The position numbers and the translations under genes were made by a program. From assembly GCA_937957805.1 (NCBI GenBank), contig CALFXW010000204.1, positions 1 through 38,458 on the forward strand: 38,458 nucleotides of DNA, written 5' to 3'. Under the pieces are notes generated by a model that searched no databases, was not told where the DNA came from, and saw nothing but the letters and a program-made list of their open reading frames with translations. How positions within the stretch are numbered: the first letter of the stretch is position 1; the number at the start of each line of letters is the position of its first letter. This document shows positions 22,325-31,339 of the stretch, one piece after another. This DNA comes from an uncultured Sphingopyxis sp. (lineage in GTDB: Bacteria > Pseudomonadota > Alphaproteobacteria > Sphingomonadales > Sphingomonadaceae).

Positions 22325-24874
22325 ATGGCAAACTCCCCCGAAAATACACCGGAAAACCCCAGCACCAGCTATGGCGCAGAATCGATCAAAGTCCTCAAAG
22401 GGCTGGATGCGGTGCGCAAACGGCCGGGCATGTATATCGGCGATACCGACGATGGGTCGGGGCTGCACCATATGGTGTTCGAAGTCAGCGACAATTGCAT
22501 TGATGAGGCGCTGGCCGGGCACGCCAGCATCGTGTCCATCACACTCAACCCCGATGGTTCGGTGAGTGTGGAGGATAATGGGCGCGGCATCCCGACCGAC
22601 ATCCACAAAGAAGAAGGCGTCTCGGCGGCTGAGGTGATCATGACCCAGCTCCACGCCGGTGGTAAGTTTGAAAATACGACCGAGGGAAACGCCTATAAGG
22701 TTTCGGGCGGGCTGCATGGCGTCGGCGTCAGCGTCGTCAACGCGCTGTCCGACCGGCTCGACCTCACCATCTGGCGCGATGGCAAAGAACATCAGATGCG
22801 CTTTCGCCACGGCGACGCAGAGGCGCCGCTGAAAATCACTGGCGATGCACCCATCATCGATGGTGCGCCCAAACGCGGCACCCGTGTCACATTTTTGGCG
22901 TCCACCGACACGTTCAAAAATGTCACCGAATTTGATTTCGACAAATTGGAACATCGGTACCGCGAATTGGCGTTCCTGAATTCGGGCGTCCACATCCTTT
23001 TGGCCGACCGACGGCATGCCGACGTGCGCGAAGTGGATATGGTCTATGAAGGCGGGATCGCCGCCTTTGTCCAATATCTTGACCGTGCGAAGAACCCGAT
23101 TGTGCCACAGCCCATCGCCATTTCGGCGACCCGCGACGGCATTGGCATCGAAGTCGCGCTGGAATGGAACGACAGCTACTATGAAAATGTCCTCGCCTTT
23201 ACCAACAACATCCCACAGCGCGACGGGGGCACCCATTTAGCGGCATTTCGCGCGGCGTTGACCCGCACGCTCAACAATTATGCCGAACGGACAGGCCAGC
23301 TTAAAAAAGAAAAAGTGTCGCTGTCGGGCGAGGATATGCGCGAGGGGTTGACCGCCATCGTTTCGGTCAAATTGCCCGACCCCAAATTTTCTTCGCAAAC
23401 CAAGGATAAATTGGTGTCGAGCGAAGTGCGCCAGCCGCTGGAAAGCCTGATGGCCGACAAGCTTGCCGAATGGCTGGAGGAAAACCCCGCGCTGGCCAAG
23501 GCGGTGGTACAAAAAGTCATCGATGCTGCCGCCGCCCGCGAAGCGGCACGCAAGGCGCGCGAATTAACGCGGCGCAAGGGGGCGATGGACATCGCATCGC
23601 TGCCCGGCAAATTACATGATTGCGCTGAACGCGACCCGGCGAAATCCGAATTGTTCCTCGTCGAAGGGGACAGCGCCGGTGGCAGCGCCAAACAGGGGCG
23701 CGACAGCCATTATCAGGCGATCCTGCCGCTAAAGGGCAAGATTTTGAACGTCGAACGCGCACGTTTTGACCGGATTATCGGTTCGAAGGAGGTTGGGACG
23801 CTGATTCAGGCGCTCGGCACCGGCATCCGCGATGATTTCAACCTCGGCAAATTGCGCTATCACAAAATTGTCATCATGACCGACGCCGACGTCGATGGCG
23901 CGCATATCCGCACCCTATTGCTGACATTTTTCTATCGCCAGATGCCGCAAATCATTGAAAATGGGCATTTATATATCGCCCAGCCGCCACTCTACAAAGT
24001 CGCACGCGGGCGCAGCGAAGTTTATGTAAAGGATGATGCGGCGCTCGAAGCCTATCTCATCGATGCCGCCGTTGGCAGCATGCGCTTTGATTCAGCGCTG
24101 GGCGCGCGGGCCGAGGGGGATTTGCGCAGCCTGATCGCCCATGCCCAGCGGGTGCAGGCGTTGATGCATTTCATCCCGCGCCGATATGACCCGGCAATTG
24201 TGGAGGCATTGGCGCTGAACGGCGCGCTCAACGCCAATATCGACAGCGCGGCCAAATCCGCTGCGGCGCGCGCGACGGCAGCATGGCTGAACGCAGCCGA
24301 AACCGCCCAGGGTGAAAGCGGGCAATGGACGGTCCACCTTGCCGAAGATGGCGGCTATCATGTCGAACGGCGCTGGCGCGGGGTCAGCGACCACCACATC
24401 ATCGATGCCAATTTTGTCGGCAGTGTGGAGGCACGCAAGCTCGCCACCTTGGCCAGCGAACAGAGCGAAAGCTATGCCCGCCCCGGCAATTTGGTCAGCC
24501 TGCAAAGCCAGACCGCACCCGAAGTGGATGCCGACGGGGCTGAGGAGAGCGACGTCGCAGAGGCGCCAACACCATCCGCCAACCGCCGGCGCACCGACGA
24601 CAGCATCATCACCGGCCCGGGCGCGTTGCTCGCATCCATCCTGCGTATCGCGCGCAAGGGATTGTCGATCAGCCGCTATAAAGGGTTGGGCGAAATGAAC
24701 GCCGAACAATTGTGGGAAACGACGCTCGACCCCGAAAATCGTTCGCTGCTCAAGGTGGAGGATGATGGCGCGGAAACCGAAAACATCTTTACCCAGTTGA
24801 TGGGTGAAGAGGTGGAACCGCGCCGCATCTTCATTCAGGAAAATGCGCTGAGCGTCGCCAATCTGGACGTCTGA
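22325..24874 (+). CDS. gyrB: DNA gyrase subunit B
   Basis: This is the ATPase subunit of DNA gyrase, which with GyrA introduces negative supercoils. The 849-residue product starts with the GHKL ATPase domain (RPGMYIGDTDDGSGLHH, EVSDNCIDEALAG, EDNGRGIPTD, GGLHGVGVSVVNAL), then the transducer domain, then Toprim with EGDSAGGSAKQGRD and DADVDGAHIRTLLL, and the tail SRYKGLGEMNAEQLWETTLDP. Between the Toprim core and the tail is the insert found in proteobacterial GyrB, here ending in an acidic, low-complexity linker (DADGAEESDVAEAPTPSA). The insert helps mark it as GyrB rather than ParE. The ATG at 22325 is used; an upstream TTG frame extension has no support. Confidence 0.95.
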   Translation: MANSPENTPENPSTSYGAESIKVLKGLDAVRKRPGMYIGDTDDGSGLHHMVFEVSDNCIDEALAGHASIVSITLNPDGSVSVEDNGRGIPTDIHKEEGVSAAEVIMTQLHAGGKFENTTEGNAYKVSGGLHGVGVSVVNALSDRLDLTIWRDGKEHQMRFRHGDAEAPLKITGDAPIIDGAPKRGTRVTFLASTDTFKNVTEFDFDKLEHRYRELAFLNSGVHILLADRRHADVREVDMVYEGGIAAFVQYLDRAKNPIVPQPIAISATRDGIGIEVALEWNDSYYENVLAFTNNIPQRDGGTHLAAFRAALTRTLNNYAERTGQLKKEKVSLSGEDMREGLTAIVSVKLPDPKFSSQTKDKLVSSEVRQPLESLMADKLAEWLEENPALAKAVVQKVIDAAAAREAARKARELTRRKGAMDIASLPGKLHDCAERDPAKSELFLVEGDSAGGSAKQGRDSHYQAILPLKGKILNVERARFDRIIGSKEVGTLIQALGTGIRDDFNLGKLRYHKIVIMTDADVDGAHIRTLLLTFFYRQMPQIIENGHLYIAQPPLYKVARGRSEVYVKDDAALEAYLIDAAVGSMRFDSALGARAEGDLRSLIAHAQRVQALMHFIPRRYDPAIVEALALNGALNANIDSAAKSAAARATAAWLNAAETAQGESGQWTVHLAEDGGYHVERRWRGVSDHHIIDANFVGSVEARKLATLASEQSESYARPGNLVSLQSQTAPEVDADGAEESDVAEAPTPSANRRRTDDSIITGPGALLASILRIARKGLSISRYKGLGEMNAEQLWETTLDPENRSLLKVEDDGAETENIFTQLMGEEVEPRRIFIQENALSVANLDV

Positions 24875-24906
24875 TCACCCCCATATCCCAGGAAGGTGGG
24901 TTATAG

Positions 24907-25428
24907 TCACCCCCACATGCGCGCCAAAATGCCATCTTTCAGCACGAAATGATGGCGCAGCGCCGCCGCGATGTGGAGGAGGAGGAGGGCGATGAGCGCA
25001 AAGGCCATCAACTCATGCCCCTCCGCCGCCACGCCCCATAGCGCGCTTTCCTTTACGATGTGGAATTTGGGCAGTTCAAACAGCCCATAAAAGGGCAAAG
25101 GATAGGGGAAGGCGGACACCATGATCCAGCCGGACAGCGGGATCAGCACCATGAAGGCGTAAAGTATGGCGTGGGTAAAACTCGCCACCGCACGCTCACC
25201 CAGCGACATTTCGGCGGGAAATGCAGGGGCCGGTTTGACCGTCCGCCACAATATTCGGAGCACAGCGAGGAAGAGGAGGAGGACGCCCGTCGCCTTATGC
25301 AACGGCATGATGAGATTTGCGTTCAAATCATGCAGCAGACCGCCCGCCAGATTGGCGACAATCAACACCCCCATCGACCAGTGGAGGATACGCGCCACCC
25401 GCGAATATTTTGCTTCACTCACGCTCAT
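24907..25428 (-). CDS. Cytochrome b561 family protein
   Basis: This 173-residue membrane protein has four helices and the histidines expected of the two-heme prokaryotic b561 fold: ARILHWSMG (helix 1), MPLHKATG (helix 2), and GHELMAF and LLLLHIAAALRHHF in the last helices. Such proteins pass electrons between quinol and a periplasmic acceptor. The ATG at 25428 follows GGGGAG at eight bases. It lies 36 bases after the TonB-dependent receptor on the same strand, so they probably share a transcript. This raises a role in reducing an imported iron complex (inference). It converges with gyrB, 32 bases apart. Confidence 0.87.
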   Translation of the reverse strand: MSVSEAKYSRVARILHWSMGVLIVANLAGGLLHDLNANLIMPLHKATGVLLLFLAVLRILWRTVKPAPAFPAEMSLGERAVASFTHAILYAFMVLIPLSGWIMVSAFPYPLPFYGLFELPKFHIVKESALWGVAAEGHELMAFALIALLLLHIAAALRHHFVLKDGILARMWG

Positions 25429-25464
25429 TGGATACTCCCCCAACTCTTATCTGGCATGCTTCCC

Positions 25465-27501
25465 CTAAAACCCCTGCCAGCGCAAGCCCAACCAGATGCT
25501 GCGCGGCGCACCAAGGTCAACCGACCCCGCGACATTGCGCGTCAATATCCGCACATTGGTCATATTTTCGATGCTAGCTTCCGCCGTCAGGCGCGCGGTT
25601 ATGGGCTGGCGCAACATCAGGTCAAAGGCGGTATAGGCGGGCAGAACATCGACATTGCGGTCATCTTCGAACTGCGCGCCGACATGACGCAGCGCGATTT
25701 GCACGACCCCTTGCCACGGGGTCTGCCAATTCAGCGTTGCCCCCCCGCTCCACAGCGGCGATTGCGCGGGCTGCAACCCGTTCAGCGCCGCCGCAGCGCC
25801 GCTCGCCACCACCCTGGCATCGCTGTAACTTACCCCCGCATCGATACGAAAGGTGCCGAGGCGTAGCATCATGCTGCCCTCCACCCCGCGTGCGCGCACC
25901 GCATCGACATTTTGCCGTTCGCGCAAATTGGGGCCGATGGTGACGTTGGCGACGGCATGGCGCAGACGATTGTCAAACAGGGTGATAGCGATGGCCGCAT
26001 CATCGCCCCGTCGCCAATCGAGCGCCACTTCACCGCCGCGCAATCGTTCAGGCGCAAGCGCGGCATTGGCGCGGGTTACCACCGGAAAAACGGTAAAGCC
26101 GCGATATAATTCGTTGAGCGTGGGCAGACGAAAGCCGGTATAGGCCGCCGCGCGCAGCGTAAAACCACTCCCCAGATGATAGGATGCCGCGCCGCGTGCG
26201 CCCAAAATATCCCCCTGCCGCCCAGCAAAATCCTGTTGCGACAATGGCGTGCCATCGCCCAGCGTTTCGGTAAAATGTCCGTCGGTCAGCCAATAATGGT
26301 CATAACGCGTGCCTAGCGTCAGCGTCAGCGGCCCGCTTTCCACATCCGCTTCGGCCCAGATGCCGGCGGTCGCGCTGCCGCCCCCTGCGCGGCGGCGGCG
26401 GGTGACGGCACCGCTGGCGGCGAGGGCATTTTCCAATGCCTCCCCATCCGCACCGCGATATTCCGCGCCGAAACGGATGCGGATCGGCAGCTTCGCGCTG
26501 CCAAAGGTCGGCGCGCGCAGTTCCACCCGCGTCCCCCAGCCGATGGTCGGTGTGGCAAATTGATCGAGCGTCGGGCGGAATGTCGCGGCCGACACGACGA
26601 TGCTCGAAAAATCACGCGCCTGCACCCAGCCCAGCACATCCCACTGCCAATTCTGCGCGTCCAGCGCATTACCAACCAAGCGCAGCGAAAAATCCGCCCC
26701 ATCGCCGCCATTGTCCGCCCCCGCAAAGCGCAGCGTGCGTGCATCGCGGAACAGACTGACCCGTGCCTGCATCGTCACATCATCACTGATCGGTGCTTCG
26801 CCGGTTAGCGACAACGCGCTCGCGCGATGGGCGGCGGGCACCGATGCCGCGACGCGCTGTGCGACGGGCGTCGTCCAGAAGCCATCACTTTGCAGATGCG
26901 ATATATCAATGCCGACATGGCCCGCCCCCAGCGGCAGGGTGATGGCGCCGCGCCCGCGCCAGCTGGCGTTACTCCCCCCCGCGACCTCTGCCACCAGTGG
27001 CGCACGGGCGGACAATGGCGTCGAATGGAGCGAAATAACGCCTGCAAGCGCCCCCGCACCAAAGGGGCCGGCACCGCTGCCGCGCGTCACATCAACCGAC
27101 GCAAGGTCGGCAAGCGGCAGGGCGGTGAAGGGGATATAGCCGAAAAAGGCATCGGCAATCGGCACCCCGTCGCGCAATAGCAAGGTGCGGCTGGTCGCAT
27201 TGCCGCCAATCCCGCGCAGCGTGATCCCCTGCCCCGACAAATTCGCACTGCGCCCGTCAGAACGGCGAAATTGCTGAAAGCCAGGGATGCGCGCCAGCGC
27301 CTCCTCCAAATTACCGCTCGCCGTCATTTGCAAACGGTCGCCGGATATTTCGTCGCTGCCATAGGCGTCATCACTTGGCGGGGCAGGCAGCGCCGTCACA
27401 ATGATTGCGCCGTCGCCGTCGCCCGCTTCAGGGGCGGCCACGGCGGGTGTGGCAAGGCCAGTGCACAGCGCGATAACGGATAAGCGGGGGAGGTGTCGCA
27501 T
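25465..27501 (-). CDS. TonB-dependent outer membrane receptor
   Basis: This is a 678-residue outer-membrane receptor. A signal peptide (MRHLPRLSVIALCTGLATPAVAA) is followed by a TonB-box-like GAIIVTALP. The plug has EALARIPGFQQF, GITLRGIGGNATSRTLLLRDGVPIAD and VDVTRGSGAGPFGAGALAG. The beta-barrel then runs to the C-terminal WLGLRWQGF, with the final Phe typical of outer membrane proteins. The ATG at 27501 is chosen because it starts the signal peptide; a longer frame upstream has none. The plug motifs match siderophore and cobalamin-type receptors, but the ligand cannot be told. A cytochrome b561 follows, and a divergent MFS gene shares the 68-base upstream region. Confidence 0.92.
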   Translation of the reverse strand: MRHLPRLSVIALCTGLATPAVAAPEAGDGDGAIIVTALPAPPSDDAYGSDEISGDRLQMTASGNLEEALARIPGFQQFRRSDGRSANLSGQGITLRGIGGNATSRTLLLRDGVPIADAFFGYIPFTALPLADLASVDVTRGSGAGPFGAGALAGVISLHSTPLSARAPLVAEVAGGSNASWRGRGAITLPLGAGHVGIDISHLQSDGFWTTPVAQRVAASVPAAHRASALSLTGEAPISDDVTMQARVSLFRDARTLRFAGADNGGDGADFSLRLVGNALDAQNWQWDVLGWVQARDFSSIVVSAATFRPTLDQFATPTIGWGTRVELRAPTFGSAKLPIRIRFGAEYRGADGEALENALAASGAVTRRRRAGGGSATAGIWAEADVESGPLTLTLGTRYDHYWLTDGHFTETLGDGTPLSQQDFAGRQGDILGARGAASYHLGSGFTLRAAAYTGFRLPTLNELYRGFTVFPVVTRANAALAPERLRGGEVALDWRRGDDAAIAITLFDNRLRHAVANVTIGPNLRERQNVDAVRARGVEGSMMLRLGTFRIDAGVSYSDARVVASGAAAALNGLQPAQSPLWSGGATLNWQTPWQGVVQIALRHVGAQFEDDRNVDVLPAYTAFDLMLRQPITARLTAEASIENMTNVRILTRNVAGSVDLGAPRSIWLGLRWQGF

Positions 27502-27569
27502 GGCCCAAGCCCTAACGCGGCTATGGGGGCTTGGCGAGCATTTTGGACTTGCGCGGTGGACTGTGCCAC

Positions 27570-28826
27570 ATGCCGCGCATGCGCGCACCAACCATCCCCC
27601 GCCTGACCACACCCACCACGACACCCGGCCCGCGCGAATTTGTCGCGATGATGGCCCTCGTCATGGCGCTCAACGCGCTTGCCATCGACACGATGCTGCC
27701 CGCGCTGCCCGCCATGGCCGCCGCGCGCCACGCACCGAGCGACAATGCACAACAGGCAATTATTTCCTTTTACTTCTTCGGTCTGGCGTTCGGGTCGTTG
27801 CTCCATGGGCCGCTGGCTGACCGGTTCGGGCGACGGCGGATCATCTTGGGCGCTATCATCGCCTATATCATCGTCGCGCTGGCAACGCCGATGGCGCAAA
27901 GCTGGACGATGCTGCTCGCCATGCGTTTCCTCCATGGCCTGTGCGGCGCAGCGATGGGTGTTGTCGCAACCGCAGTCGTTCGCGACCGGACATCGGGTGA
28001 TCAGATGGCGCGCACCCTATCGCTCATCTTCCTCATTTTTATGATCGTGCCGATTATCGCACCCAGCGTCGGCCAGTTATTGCTGATGTTCGCACCATGG
28101 CCGATGATATTTGTGCTGCTCGCGGCATTGGCGTGCGCCATGGGGCTATGGGTATATTTGCGGCTGGGCGAAAGCCTCAACCCCGATAATCTCCTGCCGC
28201 TGCGCATCGCGCCGATGCTCGACAGTTGGCGGCAAGTCAGCACCCATCGGCAGGCCGTCGCCTATATGATCGGCAGTTCGCTCGCGGTCGGCGCTAACTA
28301 TGGTTTTTTGAACAGCGCACAGCAGATTATCGCGGTCGGGTTCGGACGCGCCGACATTTTTGCTCTATGTTTTGCCTGTGTGGCGGGCGGCATCGCCTTT
28401 TCCAATTTCTGGAACGCGCGGCTGGTGCTGCGCTTTGGCGCGCGGCGCGTTTCGCAAAGCGCGCTCATCGCCTTTTTGCTGCTGTCCTTCGTCCAATTTT
28501 ATATGGCAAGCGCACAGGAAAGCCTGTGGGGGTTCATTGTCATCGTGTCGCTCAACATGGGGATGATCGGCTTTATCGGGGCCAATTTCTCTTCCATCGC
28601 GATGCAGCCCTTTGGCCATATTGCGGGCACTGCATCCTCCTTTCAAAATGCGGTGCGTACGATGGTTGCCGCAGCGGTCGGCGCGATTATCGGTGCGCAG
28701 TTTGATGGCAGCTCGGTGCCGCTCGCCAAGGGCTATATGCTGTGCGGCGCATTGTCGTTGCTGTGCATATTATGGGGCGAAAGGGGTCAGCTATTTACCC
28801 GGCCCAACCCGCCACACCTGCCGTAA
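27570..28826 (+). CDS. MFS transporter, Bcr/CflA (drug:H+ antiporter) family
   Basis: This 418-residue inner-membrane protein has about 12 helices. NALAIDTMLPALPAMA in the first helix and GPLADRFGRRRIIL in the first cytoplasmic loop are typical of the Bcr/CflA group of proton-driven exporters, and RFLHGLCGAAMGVVATAVVRD matches its helix 4-5 region. Starts at 27570 and 27579 (both ATG) are possible; I use the first. It is divergent from the TonB-dependent receptor, with 68 bases in between. Similar arrangements in other bacteria pair siderophore uptake with export, but this is only a hint here. A strong terminator follows within 10 bases. Confidence 0.88.
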   Translation: MPRMRAPTIPRLTTPTTTPGPREFVAMMALVMALNALAIDTMLPALPAMAAARHAPSDNAQQAIISFYFFGLAFGSLLHGPLADRFGRRRIILGAIIAYIIVALATPMAQSWTMLLAMRFLHGLCGAAMGVVATAVVRDRTSGDQMARTLSLIFLIFMIVPIIAPSVGQLLLMFAPWPMIFVLLAALACAMGLWVYLRLGESLNPDNLLPLRIAPMLDSWRQVSTHRQAVAYMIGSSLAVGANYGFLNSAQQIIAVGFGRADIFALCFACVAGGIAFSNFWNARLVLRFGARRVSQSALIAFLLLSFVQFYMASAQESLWGFIVIVSLNMGMIGFIGANFSSIAMQPFGHIAGTASSFQNAVRTMVAAAVGAIIGAQFDGSSVPLAKGYMLCGALSLLCILWGERGQLFTRPNPPHLP

Positions 28827-28834
28827 AAATAAAA

Positions 28835-28862
28835 AAGGGGGAGCAGTTGCCCGCTCCCCCTT
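28835..28862 (-). terminator. Intrinsic terminator between converging MFS and permease genes
   Basis: A perfect 10-bp stem is formed by AAGGGGGAGC (28835-28844) and GCTCCCCCTT (28853-28862), with an eight-base loop. On the minus strand it is followed directly by a T-rich tract (the A-rich 28826-28836 read in reverse). It should end transcription of the permease gene strongly. On the plus strand only TT follows, so it is a weaker terminator for the MFS gene. Confidence 0.85.
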
Positions 28863-28880
28863 CCAAACTATCCCCCTGCA

Positions 28881-30476
28881 TCAATGCATGGAGGGAACCG
28901 GCGGCACCGGCGGCGGCGGTGCATCGCTGTCATCCTCATGCACGTCGATGATGCCGCGACCAACATGGCTACGGCTACGGCTGTAGAAGAAATAGATGAG
29001 GAGGCCGATACCGCCCCAGATTGGCAGAACCAGCATCGATTCAAACGGCAGATTGAAATAGAGGAACGCCGTCCCCACCACCGTCAATGGGGCCACAATC
29101 CACACCAAGGGCGTGCGGAACGGGCGGTGGCGCGACGGGTCAGTGCGGCGCAGCACCAACACCGCAATGCCAACCATGAAGAAGGCAAAGAGCGTTCCCG
29201 CGTTCGAAATATCCGCCAACTGTCCAACCGGCAGGAATGCCGCAGCAATTGCCACGAAAACGCCGGTCGCCATGGTGACGATGTGCGGGGTCTTCCACTT
29301 GGGATGTACGGTTGCCAGCTTTTCAGGCAACAGACCATCGCGCGCCATGACGAAAAAGATACGCGTCTGGCCATATAGCATCATCAAGATAACCGACGGC
29401 AGCGCGATATTGGCAGCAAGGCCAACAAAATCGCCCGCCCGGTTCCAGGAGATGGAACGCAGCACATGGGCCAATGCTTCGTTCGAACAGACAAGTGGTT
29501 CCTGACCGGCGGCCAACAGCGCCTGACATTGTGAAGCCATCGCCGCCGACCCCGGCGCGAGCGCCGCGCCATCGGCGCCCATCAATGGTTGGGCACCTTG
29601 GGCACCGATCGCCCCTGCCGACACCAGCAGATAGAAAATGGTACAGATGGCGAGCGAACCGATCAGCCCGATCGGCACGTTGCGCTGCGGATTTTTGGTT
29701 TCCTCCGCCGCCGTCGAAACAGCGTCAAAGCCGACATAGGCAAAAAAGATCGACGATGCCGCACCGATAACGCCAAAGCCGCTTTGATGCCCAACCCAGC
29801 CATTGGGGGTAAAGGGTTCAAAATTGGCACCGTTGAGCACGGGCAAAGTCAATGCGACGAACATGGTGAGCGCGGCGATTTTAACCGCGACGAGCACCGC
29901 GTTAACGCGCGCGCTTTCGGTGGTACCAATCACCAACAGCGCAGTCACGGCCAGCGCTACCAAGATGGCAGGTAGATTGATGACCCCGGCCGCAAAATCG
30001 GGTGTGGGCACGCCGCCGGGGTAAGACCATGCAGGGCCGCTCGCCAAATAATATGGTAGTTCAAAGCCTAGAGACGATTTTAACAGTCCCATGAAATAAC
30101 CTGACCAGCCAACCGACACGGCAGACGCGGCCACTGCATATTCAAGGATGAGCGCCCAGCCGACCATCCAGGCCAAAACTTCGCCCATCACCGCATAGGT
30201 ATAGGTATAGGCGCTGCCCGAAACCGGCACCATCGACGCCAGTTCTGAATAACAGAGCGCCGCCACCGCGCACACTATGCCCGCGATGACAAAGCTCAGC
30301 ATCATGCCCGGCCCTGCTTTTTGCGCGGCAGAGGCGGTCAGCACGAAAATACCGGTGCCGATAATGGCCCCGATACCCAGCATGGTTAACTGAAATGCAC
30401 CCAAAGAGCGGTGCAGCGATTTCTTTTCCGCCGTCGCCAAAATGGCGTCGAGCGGCTTTATGCGACCGAAGAGCAT
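28881..30476 (-). CDS. APC superfamily amino acid permease
   Basis: This is a 531-residue inner-membrane permease, probably taking up cationic or other amino acids (cationic amino acid transporter/YfnA-like branch). MLGIGAIIGTGIFVLTA is the glycine-rich first helix, and SELASMVPVSGSAYTYTY and FFAYVGFDAVSTAAEETKNPQRN are typical of the CAT group. A periplasmic loop with SQCQALL and PLVCSNEAL contains two cysteines that may form a disulfide. The tail is proline-rich (APPPPVPPVP). The ATG at 30476 is preceded by GGAGGAA; a TTG one codon upstream is also possible. A strong terminator lies just beyond the stop. The leader contains a hairpin at 30514-30529. Confidence 0.92.
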   Translation of the reverse strand: MLFGRIKPLDAILATAEKKSLHRSLGAFQLTMLGIGAIIGTGIFVLTASAAQKAGPGMMLSFVIAGIVCAVAALCYSELASMVPVSGSAYTYTYAVMGEVLAWMVGWALILEYAVAASAVSVGWSGYFMGLLKSSLGFELPYYLASGPAWSYPGGVPTPDFAAGVINLPAILVALAVTALLVIGTTESARVNAVLVAVKIAALTMFVALTLPVLNGANFEPFTPNGWVGHQSGFGVIGAASSIFFAYVGFDAVSTAAEETKNPQRNVPIGLIGSLAICTIFYLLVSAGAIGAQGAQPLMGADGAALAPGSAAMASQCQALLAAGQEPLVCSNEALAHVLRSISWNRAGDFVGLAANIALPSVILMMLYGQTRIFFVMARDGLLPEKLATVHPKWKTPHIVTMATGVFVAIAAAFLPVGQLADISNAGTLFAFFMVGIAVLVLRRTDPSRHRPFRTPLVWIVAPLTVVGTAFLYFNLPFESMLVLPIWGGIGLLIYFFYSRSRSHVGRGIIDVHEDDSDAPPPPVPPVPSMH

Positions 30477-30513
30477 CAAATTCCTCCCTCCCCGTGGGCA
30501 TCACCCTGCGGGT

Positions 30514-30529
30514 AAAGCCCCCCGGCTTT
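30514..30529. repeat. Inverted repeat in the permease leader region
   Basis: AAAGCC (30514-30519) and GGCTTT (30524-30529) form a perfect six-base stem around a CCCC loop, 38 bases upstream of the permease ATG. No T-run follows on either strand. It could shape the leader RNA. The surrounding 160-base gap between the permease and the HIT gene shows nothing else I can support. Confidence 0.35.
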
Positions 30530-30636
30530 GGCGGGCGAAACTAAAGCGAAAGCAGGCGAACGCAACTGCAAAAGCAACATCGCCGTAACGGCGCGCAATT
30601 TTTCTACGTGGCGCTTGTCTGTCACCGCCCCTTCGG

Positions 30637-31014
30637 TCAACGCGCCAGCATTGGCCCCAATGGCTTGCCGCCAAATAAATGAATGTGGAGGTGCGGGACT
30701 TCCTGATGCCCATCATGCCCCACATTGGCGAGCAGACGATAACCCGGTGCCACCAACCCCAATTCCCGCGCAACATGGCCGACCGCACGGAAAAAGCCGC
30801 TGATTTCGGCGTCGCTGGCGCGGGCTGAAAAATCATCCATGCTGACATAGCGTCCGGTTGGAATCACCAATATATGTATGGGGGCCTGCGGGTTGATGTC
30901 ATGAAAGGCGAGCGCCCATTGGTCGCGAAAAACAGCGGTGCAGGGCAATTCACCGCGCAAGATGCGCGCGAAAATATTGGCATCGTCATAGGCAAGCGTT
31001 GCATCAATCGGCAT
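30637..31014 (-). CDS. HIT family (Hint-like) hydrolase
   Basis: This is a 125-residue histidine-triad protein. The signature HLHIHLFGG places His108, His110 and His112 at the active site, and NPQAPIHILVIP is typical of Hint-type proteins, which hydrolyse purine nucleoside phosphoramidates or adenylates. It is the last gene of the his operon: its ATG at 31014 lies inside hisE, overlapping by 11 bases, with AAGGAAC eight bases upstream. The position after hisE is common in alphaproteobacteria, as I recall. Its role beside histidine biosynthesis is not established; clearing nucleotide by-products is a guess. Confidence 0.9.
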   Translation of the reverse strand: MPIDATLAYDDANIFARILRGELPCTAVFRDQWALAFHDINPQAPIHILVIPTGRYVSMDDFSARASDAEISGFFRAVGHVARELGLVAPGYRLLANVGHDGHQEVPHLHIHLFGGKPLGPMLAR

Positions 31015-31339
31015 TATTTTGGTTCCTTTGCGCCTTTTCATCATGCCCCGACAATCCCTGTCGCTGCGCCAGTTCGGCAGCGACATCGCCAAGGCTGCAC
31101 CCGCGCAGATGGAGGAGGATGGCGAGGTGAAAGAGCAAATCCGCCCCCTCCCCTACTAAAGCTGCGTCACCCTCATCCAACGCGGCAATGATGGTTTCGG
31201 TGGCTTCTTCGCCCAATTTGCGCGTTGCGCCGCGCAGCCCCTTGGCCGCGATGCTGGCGACATAGCTCGCCGCCGGGTCGCCAGTGGCAAGGCGCGCGGC
31301 GATAACAGCATCCAGCTGCGTCAAAACGTCATCAGCCAT
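31004..31339 (-). CDS. hisE: Phosphoribosyl-ATP pyrophosphatase
   Basis: HisE removes pyrophosphate from phosphoribosyl-ATP, the second step of histidine synthesis. The 111-residue product has the all-alpha MazG-like fold with KLGEEATETIIAAL and EGADLLFHLAILL, which carry the acidic metal-binding residues. It is separate from HisI, which is not in this window. The ATG at 31339 overlaps the hisF stop by eight bases. The stop overlaps the start of the HIT gene. The C-terminus (GHDEKAQRNQNNAD) is polar and probably disordered. Confidence 0.95.
   Translation of the reverse strand: MADDVLTQLDAVIAARLATGDPAASYVASIAAKGLRGATRKLGEEATETIIAALDEGDAALVGEGADLLFHLAILLHLRGCSLGDVAAELAQRQGLSGHDEKAQRNQNNAD

Noticed and set aside
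24875..24906. Possible hairpin between the converging gyrB and cytochrome b561 genes
   Set aside because: Only a four-base stem (CCCA/TGGG) with a mismatch beyond it and no T-run; too weak to call a terminator.
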